This document shows, piece by piece, positions 15,001-29,300 of a DNA stretch of 64,000 nucleotides. A program made the translations under genes and the position numbers. The notes under the pieces were generated by a model. That model did not search any database. It was not told where the DNA came from and saw only the letters and a program-made list of their open reading frames with translations. Origin of the DNA: Hominilimicola fabiformis (lineage in GTDB: Bacteria; Bacillota; Clostridia; UBA1381); assembly GCF_020687385.1 (NCBI RefSeq), contig NZ_JAJEQM010000004.1, positions 62,001 to 126,000 of the forward strand, given 5' to 3'. Numbering within the stretch: position 1 is the first letter of the stretch; every line of letters starts with the position of its first letter.

Positions 15001-18000
15001 AGATAAGCGGCGGATATGTATTAAAGACAAGCGGTACTGTTTGGGAACTACCTACAGACCCTACAAGTCCTGAATTTAAGATATTCAAGGGTGAAAACAA
15101 TTCTGTAAATAACATTGTTGATATTTCATCTAAGTCAGCTGATGATCATACACTTGCACTTAATGCAGAAGGTTATGTACTTGCATGGGGTGCCGGTTCA
15201 TACGGACAACTTGGTAACGGTCAATCTGACAACGGTAATATGAATAATCCTGAATTTGTTTACCTTGACAGTGATAAGACTCAACTACTTGAAAATGTTA
15301 TAAGCGTATCAGCCGGTGATAAACACAGCGTTGCACTTGCAATCGAAAAGAACGATGCAAGCGATAATAAGGGCGTTGTTTATACATGGGGTAGCAATGA
15401 GTTTGGTCAGATCGGCAGAACAGATGTCGGCGGTAAAGTATCACTACCTGTTAAGACTGTTTATACAGATGATGCAGACGATTTCTCAATAATTGCAATA
15501 GATGCCGGATACGGTGCTACATCAACACTTCAGTCAACAGGATATATGTGGACATACGGTCTAAACAATAATGGACAACTTGGTAACCTTGATGTTGATA
15601 ATTCATCAGTACCGGTACTTGTAGGTAAGGGTGAAATTAATGTAACTCCTTCTGAACTTACTATCAGAAAGGGTGATACAGTTGAAATCAATCCATTGCT
15701 AACAATCAGTGCAACAGACGCATTTAACTTGTTAGGTCTAACAGGTACGGGCTCAACAAATGTAACATACACATCATTGAATAAGGATATACTTACAGTA
15801 TCAGAATCAGCACCTCAAACAATGACAGGTGTTAAAGCCGGTAAGGCTAACCTAAAGGTTACAAGTGGCGGAGTTTCGGCTTACGTTGTTGTAACAGTTT
15901 CAGGTGGCAGTGAAGATGATAAGTATACACCGATGGTTGCAGCCGGTGAAGGATTCACAGTTGTTCTAAAAGCGAACGGCAGTGTATGGACATGGGGTGA
16001 CAACTCATCAGATCAACTTGGCAGAAGTACAGCAGATACAATCGGTATGGTATCTATTGCCGAAGACGTAATGTACATTGCAGCCGGTAAGAATTCAGCT
16101 TATGCGGTAACATATAAGAAGAATGCAGACGGCAGTGAAGAAAGCAAGCTTTACGCATGGGGCGATAATACATTCGGTCAGCTTGGCGGCGGAACAACAG
16201 CGGCTAAGTTAGTAACTCCTGTTGCCATAACAGGTCCTAACGGAAAAGTTATGACAAATGTCAAGAGTGTATCAGTAACAGATAACAGTGTTCTTGTTCT
16301 TACAAATGACGGATTTGTATATGGATTCGGTGAGATGTTCGTATACAACTCAAGAAAGATTGCTCAAATTCCAAACCTTACAGGCGTTGCACAAATCAGC
16401 GGAATGTACGCTCGTACAACTGGCGGTATGGTATGGAGGATTGATGAATCAGGAAGTCCGCAGAAGGTTTCAATAAAGAAGAATAACAGTGATGTATCGG
16501 CTGTTAAGATAGTGGCAGGTAGAGATCATTTGCTTATTCTTGATGAAGACAGCAGAGTTTGGACATATGGCGATAATACATACGGTCAAATCGGTAACAG
16601 TGAAAATGCGGAAAGCAATGCGGTACAAGTTAAGATAAGTGAAAACGAATACTTAGTAGATGTATCGGATATTGCGGCAGGTCAATATTCTTCATACGCA
16701 GTTAAGACAGAAACATTAGCCGATAAGACAAGCAAATCAACAGTATACGGTTGGGGCGACAACAGTTCAGGACAGCTTGGCAAAGACCCGGCAACAAATG
16801 AACGTATGTCAGTTGCAACAATCATAGATTCAGCTCCTTCAAACATTGATGTAATTTCAGCCGGATATAATCAAGTATACTTGATTGATTCAGATGGTAG
16901 AGTTTGGGGCGAAGGTGAAAATGATCTTGGTCAGCTTGCAAACGGCGAAACACAAAACAGCAGTAAGTTTGTTATCTGCGGTGACAGTCAGATTGAAATT
17001 AATAAGGTAGACGAAGACGGTAACATTATCTCTTCAGGCTACGGTACAATCTATGTCAAGAAGGGTGAAATGGCAGACTTACAGGCATCATTTGAGGCAT
17101 TCAACGTTTATACCGCTAAAGTAGGTGCAAATACTGATTATAACTTCAAATATGATGTTCAAAATAACGGAATGGTAGTCGATGACGCTGTTCTGTCAGT
17201 TCCTGAAAACGGAAAGAGTATTGAGGCACTTAAAGAAGGAATTGCATATGTCAAAGTAACAGAAAGCGAAAGCTTGAATAAGACATCATTTGCTAAGATT
17301 GTAGTTCTTCCGCAAGATGCTGATTATGACTTCCAACCAAAAGTACAGGCAGGAACAAACCATACAATAACTGTACGTTACGACGGCAGTGTATGGGGAT
17401 TCGGTGTTAACACACACGGACAACTTGGTACAGGCAACACAGATACAAGTGATAAACCGGTAGCGGCATTTACAACATCAAAGATTTACGTTGATGCTGA
17501 CGCAGGATATGATCATACACTTCTTCTTGATAAGAATGGCGTTGTATGGGCAGCTGGTAATAATGACCGCGGTCAGCTTGGTATAACAACTGCTGACGGT
17601 GAATCACATATCTTCACAAGAGTAAATGTTGACCTTGGAGTAGGAGAAAAATTTGTTTCAATAGCCGCAGGCAACGGATTCAGTATGGCTCTTACAAATA
17701 AGGGTAACGTATATGCTTGGGGTGATAATACACACGGACAACTTGGTCTTGGTGATGAAACAGAAGTTGCAACACCGAAGAAACTTGCGATTGCTAATGT
17801 AAGACAAATTTCAGTAGGCGAAGATCATACACTATTCTTGCAGATGAACGGAACAGTTTATGCTACAGGTAATTATAAACATAATAAACTTGGTATTTAC
17901 AACTTGTCAGGAGATTTGAGAATTCCTACAAAGGTTCCTTCATTCCTTGGTGCATCAGTAGTAGCTGTATCAGCAGGAACTAACCATAGCTTGGCATTGT

Positions 18001-20345
18001 ACTATACTACAAATGCCGCATCATTCGGTGATAACAGTTATGGACAACTTGGTAACGGAAACTTGTTGGAAACAACGGCGATTCAAACAGTTGAAGCAAG
18101 CGGAATATTTGATATATCGGCCGGATATAATCATTCTATGGTAACAAATCAAACAGGTACGCTTTATGTATTTGGTGATAACTCATTAGGACAACTTGGT
18201 CTTGGTGGTATGAACGATGGTACAATTCAATATATAAGCAAGCCTACAGCAAACGAAATGTTCCTAAGCAATGTTTATGCAATGAGCATATCGGCTGGTA
18301 ATAAGTTCAGTACATTTGCCGACAGAAACGGTGTTGTATATGGTTTCGGTGATTATACACAAGGCAATGGTACAGAATTTGGATTGGATACAATCGAAAC
18401 ACGCAGTGATACTCCTGTTATGATAGGTGAATCAAGACTTGTTGCCGGAGACAACGAAGTAACAGTTGTTTCAGACGGCGATGAAGTTAAACTTAATGTT
18501 CCTGATGTATCTAAGTTTAATCTATTGTTAGATTATAACGATTCAGTTGATACAACAGCTGTAAGCATTAATGGTGATATTGCCGATGCAAGAATTGATG
18601 AAAACGGAGATGTTTATGTTTCAGGTAAGTCTGTTACGGGTCTTACACAGATAGTTGTAACAAGAACAATCAAGAATTCAAACGGCACAAGTGCCGGAAG
18701 TGAAAAGCTTGTATACTTTGTAACAAATATCGAGCAAGGAACAGACGAAAATCCATCAATCGTAGCACCTATGACTGCATCAGGCAGAGCACATACAATA
18801 GTGCTTAAGCAGGATGGCAGCGTATGGGCATTCGGTAGCAACACATACGGACAGCTTGGTATCGGAACGGTAGATAACGTAATTCAAAATGTTCCTCAGA
18901 GATTAACATTCTTTGATGATCTAAGAAAAGTTGAAGAAAGCTCAGACGGTACGCTTATAAGCACAGGTGAAAACGTTGTTAAGGTTTATGCCGGTGAGTA
19001 TCATTCAGTAGCTTTGACAGATAAGGGCAATGTATACACATGGGGTCTAAATAACAGAGGACAACTTGGACTTGGTTATGATCCTTCAGTTCGTGATATG
19101 GTTATGTCACCTGAACGTGTATCATTGACAGATTCAAACGGTAAAACAGTTGAGTTAACCGATATAGTTAAGGTATCGGTCGGAACATATCATACAGTAG
19201 CACTTTCAAGAAGTGGTATAGTATATGCTTGGGGATGGAATGACTATGGTCAGATTGGTAATGACTCTAACTCGTCACAGTCATACTCATCAACTCCTGT
19301 AATCGTTAAGAGCCTTAATAAGGTTGTTGACATCAGCCGTGGTTCAGGCGGTCAAACAGTTTATGCAATTCGTTACGACGGTAGCGTATGGGCATGGGGC
19401 AGCAACGACAGCGGTCAGATTGATGTTAACAGTATAAATACAAAGATCTACAGAGAACCGACAGAAGTTAAACTTAAAGTCGGTAACACTGATTACAGTA
19501 ATGATGTAGTTCGTATTTATACAGGTCTTAATCATTCAGCGGCATTACTAAATGACGGTAATGTTATTACATGGGGTGAAAACAACCAAAAGCAACTTGG
19601 ACGAGAGGCAGAATCTATTGAAGGAACAACAATTGCAGCTCCTGGACTTGTAGATAAATCAAATCTTACAGGCAGTGACTACATTGTTAGCCTTGAAGTA
19701 GGTGCAACTCATAATGTTGCTATCCTTGGCGATCAGAATATCGCAGTATGGGGCGACGGTGCAGACGGTAGACTTGGTCTTGGCGATCCTAAGACAGGTA
19801 ACGGTACGGCAGATGTAGAAAAACCTACATATGTAACGGTTGAAAACGCATCAGCAGGTACAAGAGAAAATCTACAGGCATTGGCAGTATCTACAGGCGG
19901 TGCATTCACAATCGTTTCAAGAAGTATGGTTGATACAAGCGATCCTAAGAACGGTATGGTTTACGGCTTTGGTATCAATGATATTGGTCAGTTGGCTCTT
20001 GGTAGACCGAGCGACGTGACTAACTCAATCATTTACGAACCGGCAATTATTGCAGGTGATGTGGCAGAAATTAAGCCAAGTGCCGCAACAATGAGCGTAA
20101 ATGACGTTAGAAAGGTAACTATCAAGTTACCAAGATTCTATGTAACAACTCCGGAAAATACTAACGGAGGAGATTACACAGCAAAAGTTGTAAATATCGG
20201 AGATACAACAGGTGATATAATCACATATGATAAGACAACTCAAAATGTTACAGGTGTTAGTATCGGTACGGCAATGCTTATTGTTACTGATAATGAAACG
20301 CCGACAGAACTTGATGCAACATTCACAGTAATTGCAGAACAAGAC
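1..20345 (+). repeat. Array of 13 RCC1 beta-propellers separated by Ig-like spacers
   Basis: Blades follow the RCC1 pattern: a segment such as VAAGANSSAAIDQDG, then VYAWGDNTYGQLG. They are grouped into blocks of about 350-475 residues, the size of a seven-bladed propeller. Complete blocks start near 1180, 2958, 4618, 6209, 7840, 9367, 10918, 12646, 14425, 15930, 17338 and 18770; a partial block opens the window. Each block is followed by a spacer of about 100-180 residues resembling bacterial Ig-like (Big_2-type) domains, with patterns such as FTSSNPSAVTVDSNGVVTG near 1015-1070. Mean spacing of block starts is about 1.6 kb (533 residues), range 1.4-1.8 kb. The short WGDNTYGQLG motif is also conserved at DNA level, so the array contains many near-identical stretches of about 30 bp. 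Block edges are estimates to within tens of bases. Confidence 0.9.
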
Positions 20346-23300
20346 GACAGAGTTGGCTATTTGTACTACGATATTGAAAATCCTGAAAAAGAAGATGAAA
20401 TCATCAGTACAGCCGGTGAAGTTCAGGATACAGATTGGTTCCTTGACAAAGGATTCTTGACGTATGGTACAGACTATACTATAGAAACAGCCACAGACGA
20501 AACAGGTAAAGAATATAATGCAGTAGTTCTAAAGGGCGGAATAACTCAGCTATACAGTGTAGTTACTCCTATATCTAAGACGGGTGAAGGCAGCCTAAGA
20601 ATTCGTTCAAGAGTAATGTCAGATTCTTTGACACTTCGTGACGCTGACGGAAACGCAGTTGATTGCACAGTCGAAAAGAAATTGGATGAAAACGGTGAAT
20701 ATTATTATCAAGTTGATAATGTTAAGGCTGAAGATGTTACATTGTATTACCTTGACTTTACAAATGACGATAAGGTAAGAACAACAAAACTTGCTATTAT
20801 CGGTCAGTCAAGCGATGCAACAATCCATCATATTTCTGTAACACCTGTTTATAACAAGGATACACTAAACGGCAAAGCAGATCATACATATTATGATGGT
20901 GCTACTCATATTCCGGCAGCCGTACTAAAAGAAGACGGAACGGTTGATTATTACTACTATATCGCTCCTGATACAGACAGTGATAATAATCCACTTGTCG
21001 GAGCGACTGTTTACATTGACGGTCAGAAAGCGTCAATAGTATCAATAGCATCAATTCCTGTAAACTCAGATCATACTGAAAATGAATATCATGGTAAGTA
21101 TTTTGACGCACAGAATATCGCTATCGGTACAGACAGTACATCAGAAGTTGCAACTAACGGTAACTTTACGGCAACTAAGCTTACAGTAACGGCACAAGAC
21201 GGAACAACTAATGATTATATCCTATACATCTATAAGGAATCATACGCAACATCTATTGCGAAGATTACTGTTTCAACAGACAGCAAGACTTATACGGCAG
21301 TTAAGGCAGGAGAAAACAGATACCAGGTAATTGTTCCTGAAAATGTTACTCTTGCAGATATAACAACATATACTACACTTGACAGAACAAACATTGCCTA
21401 CAGAAATAACAGCAGTGTTAACCCTGATAAGGAAGGATTAACAAGTCCGGCAGTATATGAAGACTTTGTCATCGGTACAAACACACTTGTTACAACAAAT
21501 ATTTCTACAACTGTAATAGGTGGTAACATCGGTTCAGGCGAATATATCCTTGATATTATCAAAGTTAAGGATGAGGACGATCCGTATGTTGCAGTTGACC
21601 ATACAAGAATAATGCCGTCTAAGGATGGAACATGGTATATAGCATCTGTAGATGACGATGCAGAAAATGCAGTTATCACAGTATCTACAATACTTGAAGG
21701 CGGACAAGTCAAGATAGGTAATAACGGTAAGATTGAATCGACAATCAGTGAGGTTACATATGTTCTTGATGAGAAGAAGATGGACGCAAACGGATATGAA
21801 GACGTACCGTTTACAATCTTCCCTAAGAACGACAGCCCTCAAGAAAAGACAATACGTATTTACAAGAATTCTGCCGATCCGAGATTGAATAAGATCACGG
21901 TAACAGTTTATGACGATGCGAATGGAGTAATTGAAACTGTTGATGCTTACTATGATATTGTTCAACAACAATATGTAGCATTGATTGATAATTACGAAGA
22001 TGACAGACCAATTCTTGTTGAGGCAAGAAGTTTGGCAGTCAAGACAGACGCAGACGGAAATACTGTAAATGCTAAGGCGGCAGTCGTTGAATACGGAGGC
22101 GATTTAAGCACTGCTCCATATCTTGACGTAGCGTCACTTAACAGTAATACAAACGGTGTCATCACAAACTACAGCGTAGGCGTAGAACCGATTGATACTA
22201 AGTATTCAAAAGAATCATATAAACTTGCGGTTATTAAGAATTCTTTGAATATTAACGCAAGTGCAAAGACTGATAAGATGAATGAATTCTTTGCAGCAAC
22301 AGTCGATGCAGATGATTCAAGATTGCTTGAAACAAAGGTTATTTACAGTGAAACAGGCACAGATATTAAGGTTATCCTTGATCAGCCTTATGAACAGGTT
22401 GCGGTAGGTAAATTTGAAAACGGCGACTATAAGATGGGACAATATAAGTCAGTTACATCTAAGATTGCCGATGGTGAAAAACCATATATCGTATTCAGTA
22501 AACAGGCACTTGATCCTGAAGTTAATAAGGAAACTAACTATAAACTTATGGTTAAATCCGGATCTGTAACAAAGGATTACATTCTTACAATTCTTTATGT
22601 TAAGGATGATGTTACTGTTGAATACGTTAAGGACGTATCTACTCCTGAATCATCAAGATATACAATAGTAAAAGAAGAGAATAGCGATAAAGAATATCAA
22701 TATTATCTTGCAATTAAGCAATCGGATTATGACAATGATAAGAGTATAGATCTTGAAATCAAGGCTACAAGCTCTAATGCTTATGTAACGATTGCATCTT
22801 CACCGGATGTATCGGATGAAGAAGTAAGTTATGTAGCAGGTAAGAGTGGTAAGTTTGAACAAGTTCTAAATCAGACAATCAGAGTTCAAGACTACATCAC
22901 GTCAGATGATACTACTGCGGTTAAGTATCTAAGATTTAAAGTTACAGGTGAATCAGGATTCAGTCAGGTTTACAAACTTTACATCAAACTTCAATCGGCA
23001 GATACATCACTTGACGGCGGTATTGTCAAAGCCGGTGAACTACCTTCAGCTATTTCAGATGAGGCAGAGGCAATAGAAAAGTCTACTGTAAAGACAAATT
23101 ACAATAAGACGACAAGTAACAATAACAATAGCGATGCATATGATACAGAGTTTGACGGATACTTCATCACAGTATCTGATACAGCTAAGAATGCTGCAAT
23201 CAGAGTTGTGACAAAGGATGACCACGCATCGGTTGCAATAGGTAAATTCCTTGCTATCGAAGACTATGCTATTATGTCAGATAATTCTGCTAACGTAGAA

Positions 23301-26300
23301 GTTAAGAAGAATTACATCAGTAGTTTGAGTGATTCAGATTACTCAACACATGAAAAGAAGATTGAAGCATACGATTTGACAGACGGCAACAGATACAACT
23401 TGACTGCCGGAGTAAGTGCTGATTTACGAAAGGGAATATTTGTTCCTATAGTAATCAAAGCTGAAAACGGTAAGACAGATATAAGTTATCTAATGATTCG
23501 TGGAGATAAGTCTGACTTGACTCTAAAGAATTTGTATGTAAACATTCGTTATTCAGACGGAACATCAGAATGGACACTTGTAGACGGTCCTGATTCAATC
23601 ACAGGTGAATATTCAGTTGGTATTCCGAATAATATGACATCCATAGACATTAAAGCAATAGCTAATCGTTCGGATATTATCTCACTATTGGTCGGTGAAA
23701 ATACTGCCGATGAAGGTGAAGATGGCGAAGACACAGATACATCTGAAACACCGGATACACCGAGCGAACGTTCATGGATTGAAACATTGAAACTTGATCT
23801 TGATACATCAGTTTACCCACTTGTTTATAATGGTACTAATGTAGATAAAGATTCAGGTGAAAGAATTAAGATAGGTCAAGCTATTGACCCTGACAGTCAG
23901 ACAACTGTTGTTAAGATTTATCTATATGCAGATAACGGTACAATGATTACCAACGAAGATGCACCGATAATTCTTAATATCAATAAGAAGTCTGAAGATG
24001 CTAATATCAGTAGTGTTACAATTAATCCTGATACAGTTTACGAAAACAGTGATTCAACAGAAAGATTAGATGAAAATCAAATACCTGGATTTACTGTATT
24101 CGCAAATGAGGATCTTGATAACCCTGAAAAAGAATCTTATACAGAGGCATTTACAGTTAAACTATCAAGCCCTAAGGCTAAACTTACTATTGACTCAAGC
24201 AAGGCTGAATATGAGCCAGACGCTGACGGAAACGTAAGCTTCTCGCTTAACCTTGTTGAGAGAGATGAAAATAACAGAAACATATTCCATGTTCCTGTAA
24301 CAGTTACAGCCGAGGCAGGTAATACGAAGAAGTACATCTTGAATGTAGAACTTCATACACTTGACATTGGTATTGTAGACTTGAAGTACAACAATGCGTC
24401 GACAAGCTATGACAGTGAAAAGAGAAACTATTATGTATTTGAAGAAAAGAATACAAATAGCGGTTTGTTGTATATTATGTCAACAAACGGAACAACGCTT
24501 ACGATTGATTCCGAATCAAATCATTATAGTACAGAATCAAATACAATAGGAAATGTATTCGATAATACTGTTACATTTGATCAAATGCTTAGCACAACAT
24601 ATACTAAGCAAGAATATAAGATTCTTGTTCATGCCGCATTCGGTACATTCGCCGACGGTAGCGTTAAGGAATACACTAAGGAATACACATTCACTTCTAA
24701 CCTAAAGGATAACAATACAAACCTTGTATTGTACATCAACGGCAAGAAGGTTGAACATAACAACGGTGTATTTGAATCAAGTATCTCTTACACAGCTAAG
24801 GATTATGAATTAAAGGCAGAGGCTGAAAGCAACTATGCACTTGTAGGAATTAATTCAACACCTCCTACAAATGTAAAGACTGAAACAAAGACAATAGAAA
24901 CTCCGGATCAAGAAATTGAAAACGTAAGAATCTATGTAACTGCACAAGACGGAACTCTTGCACCGTACGGTGAGGGTGACGGAGGTTACTACACATTAAT
25001 TCTAACAAGAAAGAATGAAACTGCAGAACTTGATACAGTTACATCAAGCAATGTGGATGCAGAAGTTGAATATGATGAATCTACTAAAGAATACATCATT
25101 TACACAAGCAGTTCACAGGCACAGGCAACAGCAGTTCTTACTCCGGAATCAATCGGCGCTAAGGTTGGTTTGTTCAAGTATGACGGAACTCAGTGGGTTG
25201 CACAGACAAATTACACTGACGTTGATGCAAATATGAGCGTTGACTTGGGCAGCGACATTATGAAGAATGTAAATAACGGCGTATATCAAATTCGTGTTAA
25301 AGCTGAAAATGCCGAAAGCGATGAAGAATACAAAGCATACACACTTCGTATTTCAACAAAGAGCGGCAACACAGGAATTGAGCAGATTATAATTGAGGAG
25401 AATAAACCGGGTCATTATAACAGCGTTAAGCATGAGGCTGTATGGGATGGTAAGGTTCCTCCGAGAGATGCAACAATCAAGATTGTTCCGACAGATAAAC
25501 ATGCTACAATTACAAATGTTGTTCGTGTTAAGTCGGCAGACAGTGACGCAAGCATATTTGAACCGATTAAACAGCCGGTTGAAAACAATACAAACAGAGG
25601 TACAATAGAATTTGTACTAAAAGACGGTGTTAAGATTGCTCCTGACTACTATGAATACTATCGTATTACAGTTGCACCGCATAACGGTGGCGCAACACAA
25701 GATTATATCCTTCGTCTACAAGGTGTAGATGATGATGTAAGCTTGAAGATAGTAACAATAGACGGTCAAGAAGGTACATACATCGAAGAAAGCAGCCAAT
25801 ATAACTTTATGGTTGCAGAAAAATCTGTTAAACCATATGTTGAAACAAATTCAGAAAATACAAACATTGTAGCTATCAACGATCAGACGCTTAGCACACT
25901 TTCAAATGTTTGGGAAAATGAAGGTTATATGTATGATGTTGACCTTAATAATGAGGTTAACACAATCGAGGTAACAGTTAAGTCTAAACTTTATGAAAGC
26001 GATGAAAAGACTCCGAATGCAAAGAAGACATATGTCATTGCATTGTATACTGCATCTCATAATGCAGATTTGGGAGATATTATCGTTAATACAATTAAGG
26101 CTATACCTCGTCCGGAAAATCCGACAATCTATGATGCGTCAATTCCGACATACGATAAGGATAACCCATTGAGTTTCTGGAATCCTGCAACGATTGAAGT
26201 AAATGCTCTAAACGGTTATACAACAATCGAATTTAGAGGAACAGCTGATAAGGCAGACGGTAAACTTATTGTAGAACGTACACTTGAAACCGGAATTACT

Positions 26301-29300
26301 ACTTATCAGATAGAAACAACATCATCGTCAGGCAGATACAAGCAAGTTTATACATTGAATATCACAAGAGATCGTGATATTCCTGATGTACAGAAAGTAT
26401 ATGTAAATGATACAGAAGTACAAAAGGGTCAAAATACATTTGTAGATATAAGCTTGTTTGCAATAGAAGATGATACATATGTTGCAACAGTAAACAGACA
26501 TGACCCTGTAAATATTACAATTATGCCTAAGGGCGCAATGTCAACTGTAACACTTTGGGGTGACACAATCGAAACACCTGTATCAAAATACAGAGGCGGA
26601 GTATTTGAAAATGTCGCACAGAACGAAAGCGGTACTACAAACTTTGAATTCAGAGTTGACGCCGCAGACGGAAAGGCAAGCAAGACATACAAACTTCAAA
26701 TCCTTTATGCAGGTGATGACGATACAGATCTTGAAAGCGTTTCATTCAAGGGCATTGAGGCAGGCAAGATTAGTCCTAACTCAGATGATTACTATACAGA
26801 TGCCGATGGTACTCAAAAGCAGTACAAGGCTAAGTATATTGTAAACCTTGTAAATGAAAAAGAATATTACGGTGATATTGTAATCAAGGGTGTAAATGAA
26901 TATCAAGGTATTACACTTTATGATGAGGACGGTTCAACTGTTATAGCAAACAGCACAAGCGGTATTTTGACAAGATTCTATACAATGAGAAAGAATGTAG
27001 TAAATCTACCGTTCACAGTAACCTCACATAATATTGATAATGAATTTGTAACAGAGCATTATATCTTGACTCTTACAAGAAGAATGCCTGAACTTGAAGA
27101 GGTAAGAGCCGACGATAATCTACTTATCTATAATAAGATACAGTACACATATCAGGCACTTCCGAATGCAAAGAAAGTTAAGGTTTATGTAAAGGCAAAT
27201 GATAAGGATGCTAAGGTACAAATCGGAGATTTCGATTGGGCATTGTATGAGGATGAACAGGATTACGATATAAGCAAGGCAGGCGAAACAACATTCACTG
27301 TTCCGCTAAATATTTCGGTTTATCCGTATACTGAATACACAACAAGAAATCTTGTAATTACAAAGGGTGACTCTAAGTTAAAGCAAATCTCAGTATCTGT
27401 TAAGGATAATGATGAGGCTGTATCAAGACGTATTGCAGCTAATGATTACGGCGAATATGTAGCGGTAATCCCTGAAGAAAACACAAGCGAATATGTAACT
27501 GTTTCACTAAATGCACCATCAGACGGTTATGTACTTGAACTTTACAGACAAGGTACAAAACTTGTAACAGGTGTTGCAGATGAGGACACAGGTAGCTTTG
27601 AACGTAGAATCGACTTGTATAATGTCGAAAATCTAAACAACGCTCGTAATGAATTAACTATTTATGTGAGCGATGGTCAAGGCAACGAAGCATTATATCC
27701 ATTGTGGTTGAATAAGGTTTCAAGCAATACGGCAGTTAAGACAGTTATTGCACAAAGAGGTACATCAGAAGAAAGCGTTGCTGAAAATAATACAGATACA
27801 TCAAGCAACTGTGATTCACATGAAGTTGAAATTACAGACAGTGCACAAACAGTTAAGTTGTATATTGAGGCTGAAGACCCAACAGCAACTGTAAAGGTTG
27901 GTACGAAGTCAAGAGTAGGTTCAATAGAAATTAGCGTTCCTGTAAGTACGGGAAGATCAAGCTACGATGTAGACTTTGATATTATCTCAACAGCAACTGA
28001 TGAAAACGGCATAGCCGTATCTCAAGCACATAAAGTTACTTTGGTACGCCAGAGTGATGTTGCAGAACTTGAGAGCGTAGTTGTAAACGATACAAATGTA
28101 GTAGCAAGCGGAACTTCTTATAATGCTCACAACTTAACAAGCGAAATAGCAAATGTTGTTTTGAAAGCTAAGAATAACGGCAGAATTGAAGTTATTGACA
28201 GACTTGAAAATGTTCTTGCATCGGATGATACAACATCAGACAGTGTATGGACAGATTCAGATATGCCGCTTGAAAACGGCGAAACAACTAAGTATGTTGT
28301 AAGAGTAACTTCACAGAGTGGCAGAAAGTCAGTTGACTATATGCTTGTTTTGGAAAGAGCCGATTATGTTGGCGGTCTTGAATTCTTAAAGACAAAGCTT
28401 GCAGATGAGGACGATTACACAACTCTTACAGCTGACAGTAAGGGTATCTACACACTTCAAATCGACCAAGATGATGAAACAATAGACATTTGGACAAAGG
28501 CACTTGCATCAAATGCCGAAGTTACAATGACATTGCCTACATTGATTGGCGGAAATGTGGACTACATGACTGTACCGACTTCAGGAATGAGCGAATTTAA
28601 TACAGAAACAGATTGGAGCCGAGATGTATATCTAAGAAAAGACATTAAGGAATTCTATATCCCTGTATATGTAGCAGTTCCGAACAGTAAGTATTCATAC
28701 AGATATACTCTAAAACTTGAAAGACAGAACCTAAATATAGGTGAAGTTAAAGTTTATGCAGAGGATATGGATAATGAACTTGCTGTTGCAACAACAGATA
28801 AAAACGGAAATGACGTTTATGAATTGATTGTCAGTGAAGATAAGACAAATGTTCACGTTAAGGTTACAGCAAGCGGCAATAACGCTATGGTAAGCGGTGA
28901 TTACGCATCAGTAGGTGCGGCTCTACCAAATTCGGCTGTAAATAACAGTGTATTTGAAAAAGAAGAATGGGCTCTTAACGGAGAAGTGACAACATTCGAG
29001 TTCAAAATTCGTGCAGAAGATGCCGATGAAAATACATATAAGACAATTTATCTAAATGTATACAAGGCAAATGAAGATACAAATCTTGAAAAAGTAGAAG
29101 TTAGATATACTCGTAACAACGTTGAGGGAACAGTTCAGGCAGTTAAGGGAGAAAACGGCGAATATAACGCATGGATTTCTTCTGACAAGACAAGTGATGT
29201 ACTTGTTGACTTGATTGCTCAGGCAGCCAATGCCGGAGCTATGGTACAGATAGACGGTAATACAGTTGCATCAAGACATACAGATGTTCTTGAAGATGTA

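Noticed and set aside
1-20345. RCC1 repeats as a sign of eukaryotic contamination
   Set aside because: The same frame continues into bacterial Ig-like, cadherin-like and dockerin-like modules and ends at a rho-independent terminator; bacterial RCC1-repeat proteins are well known.
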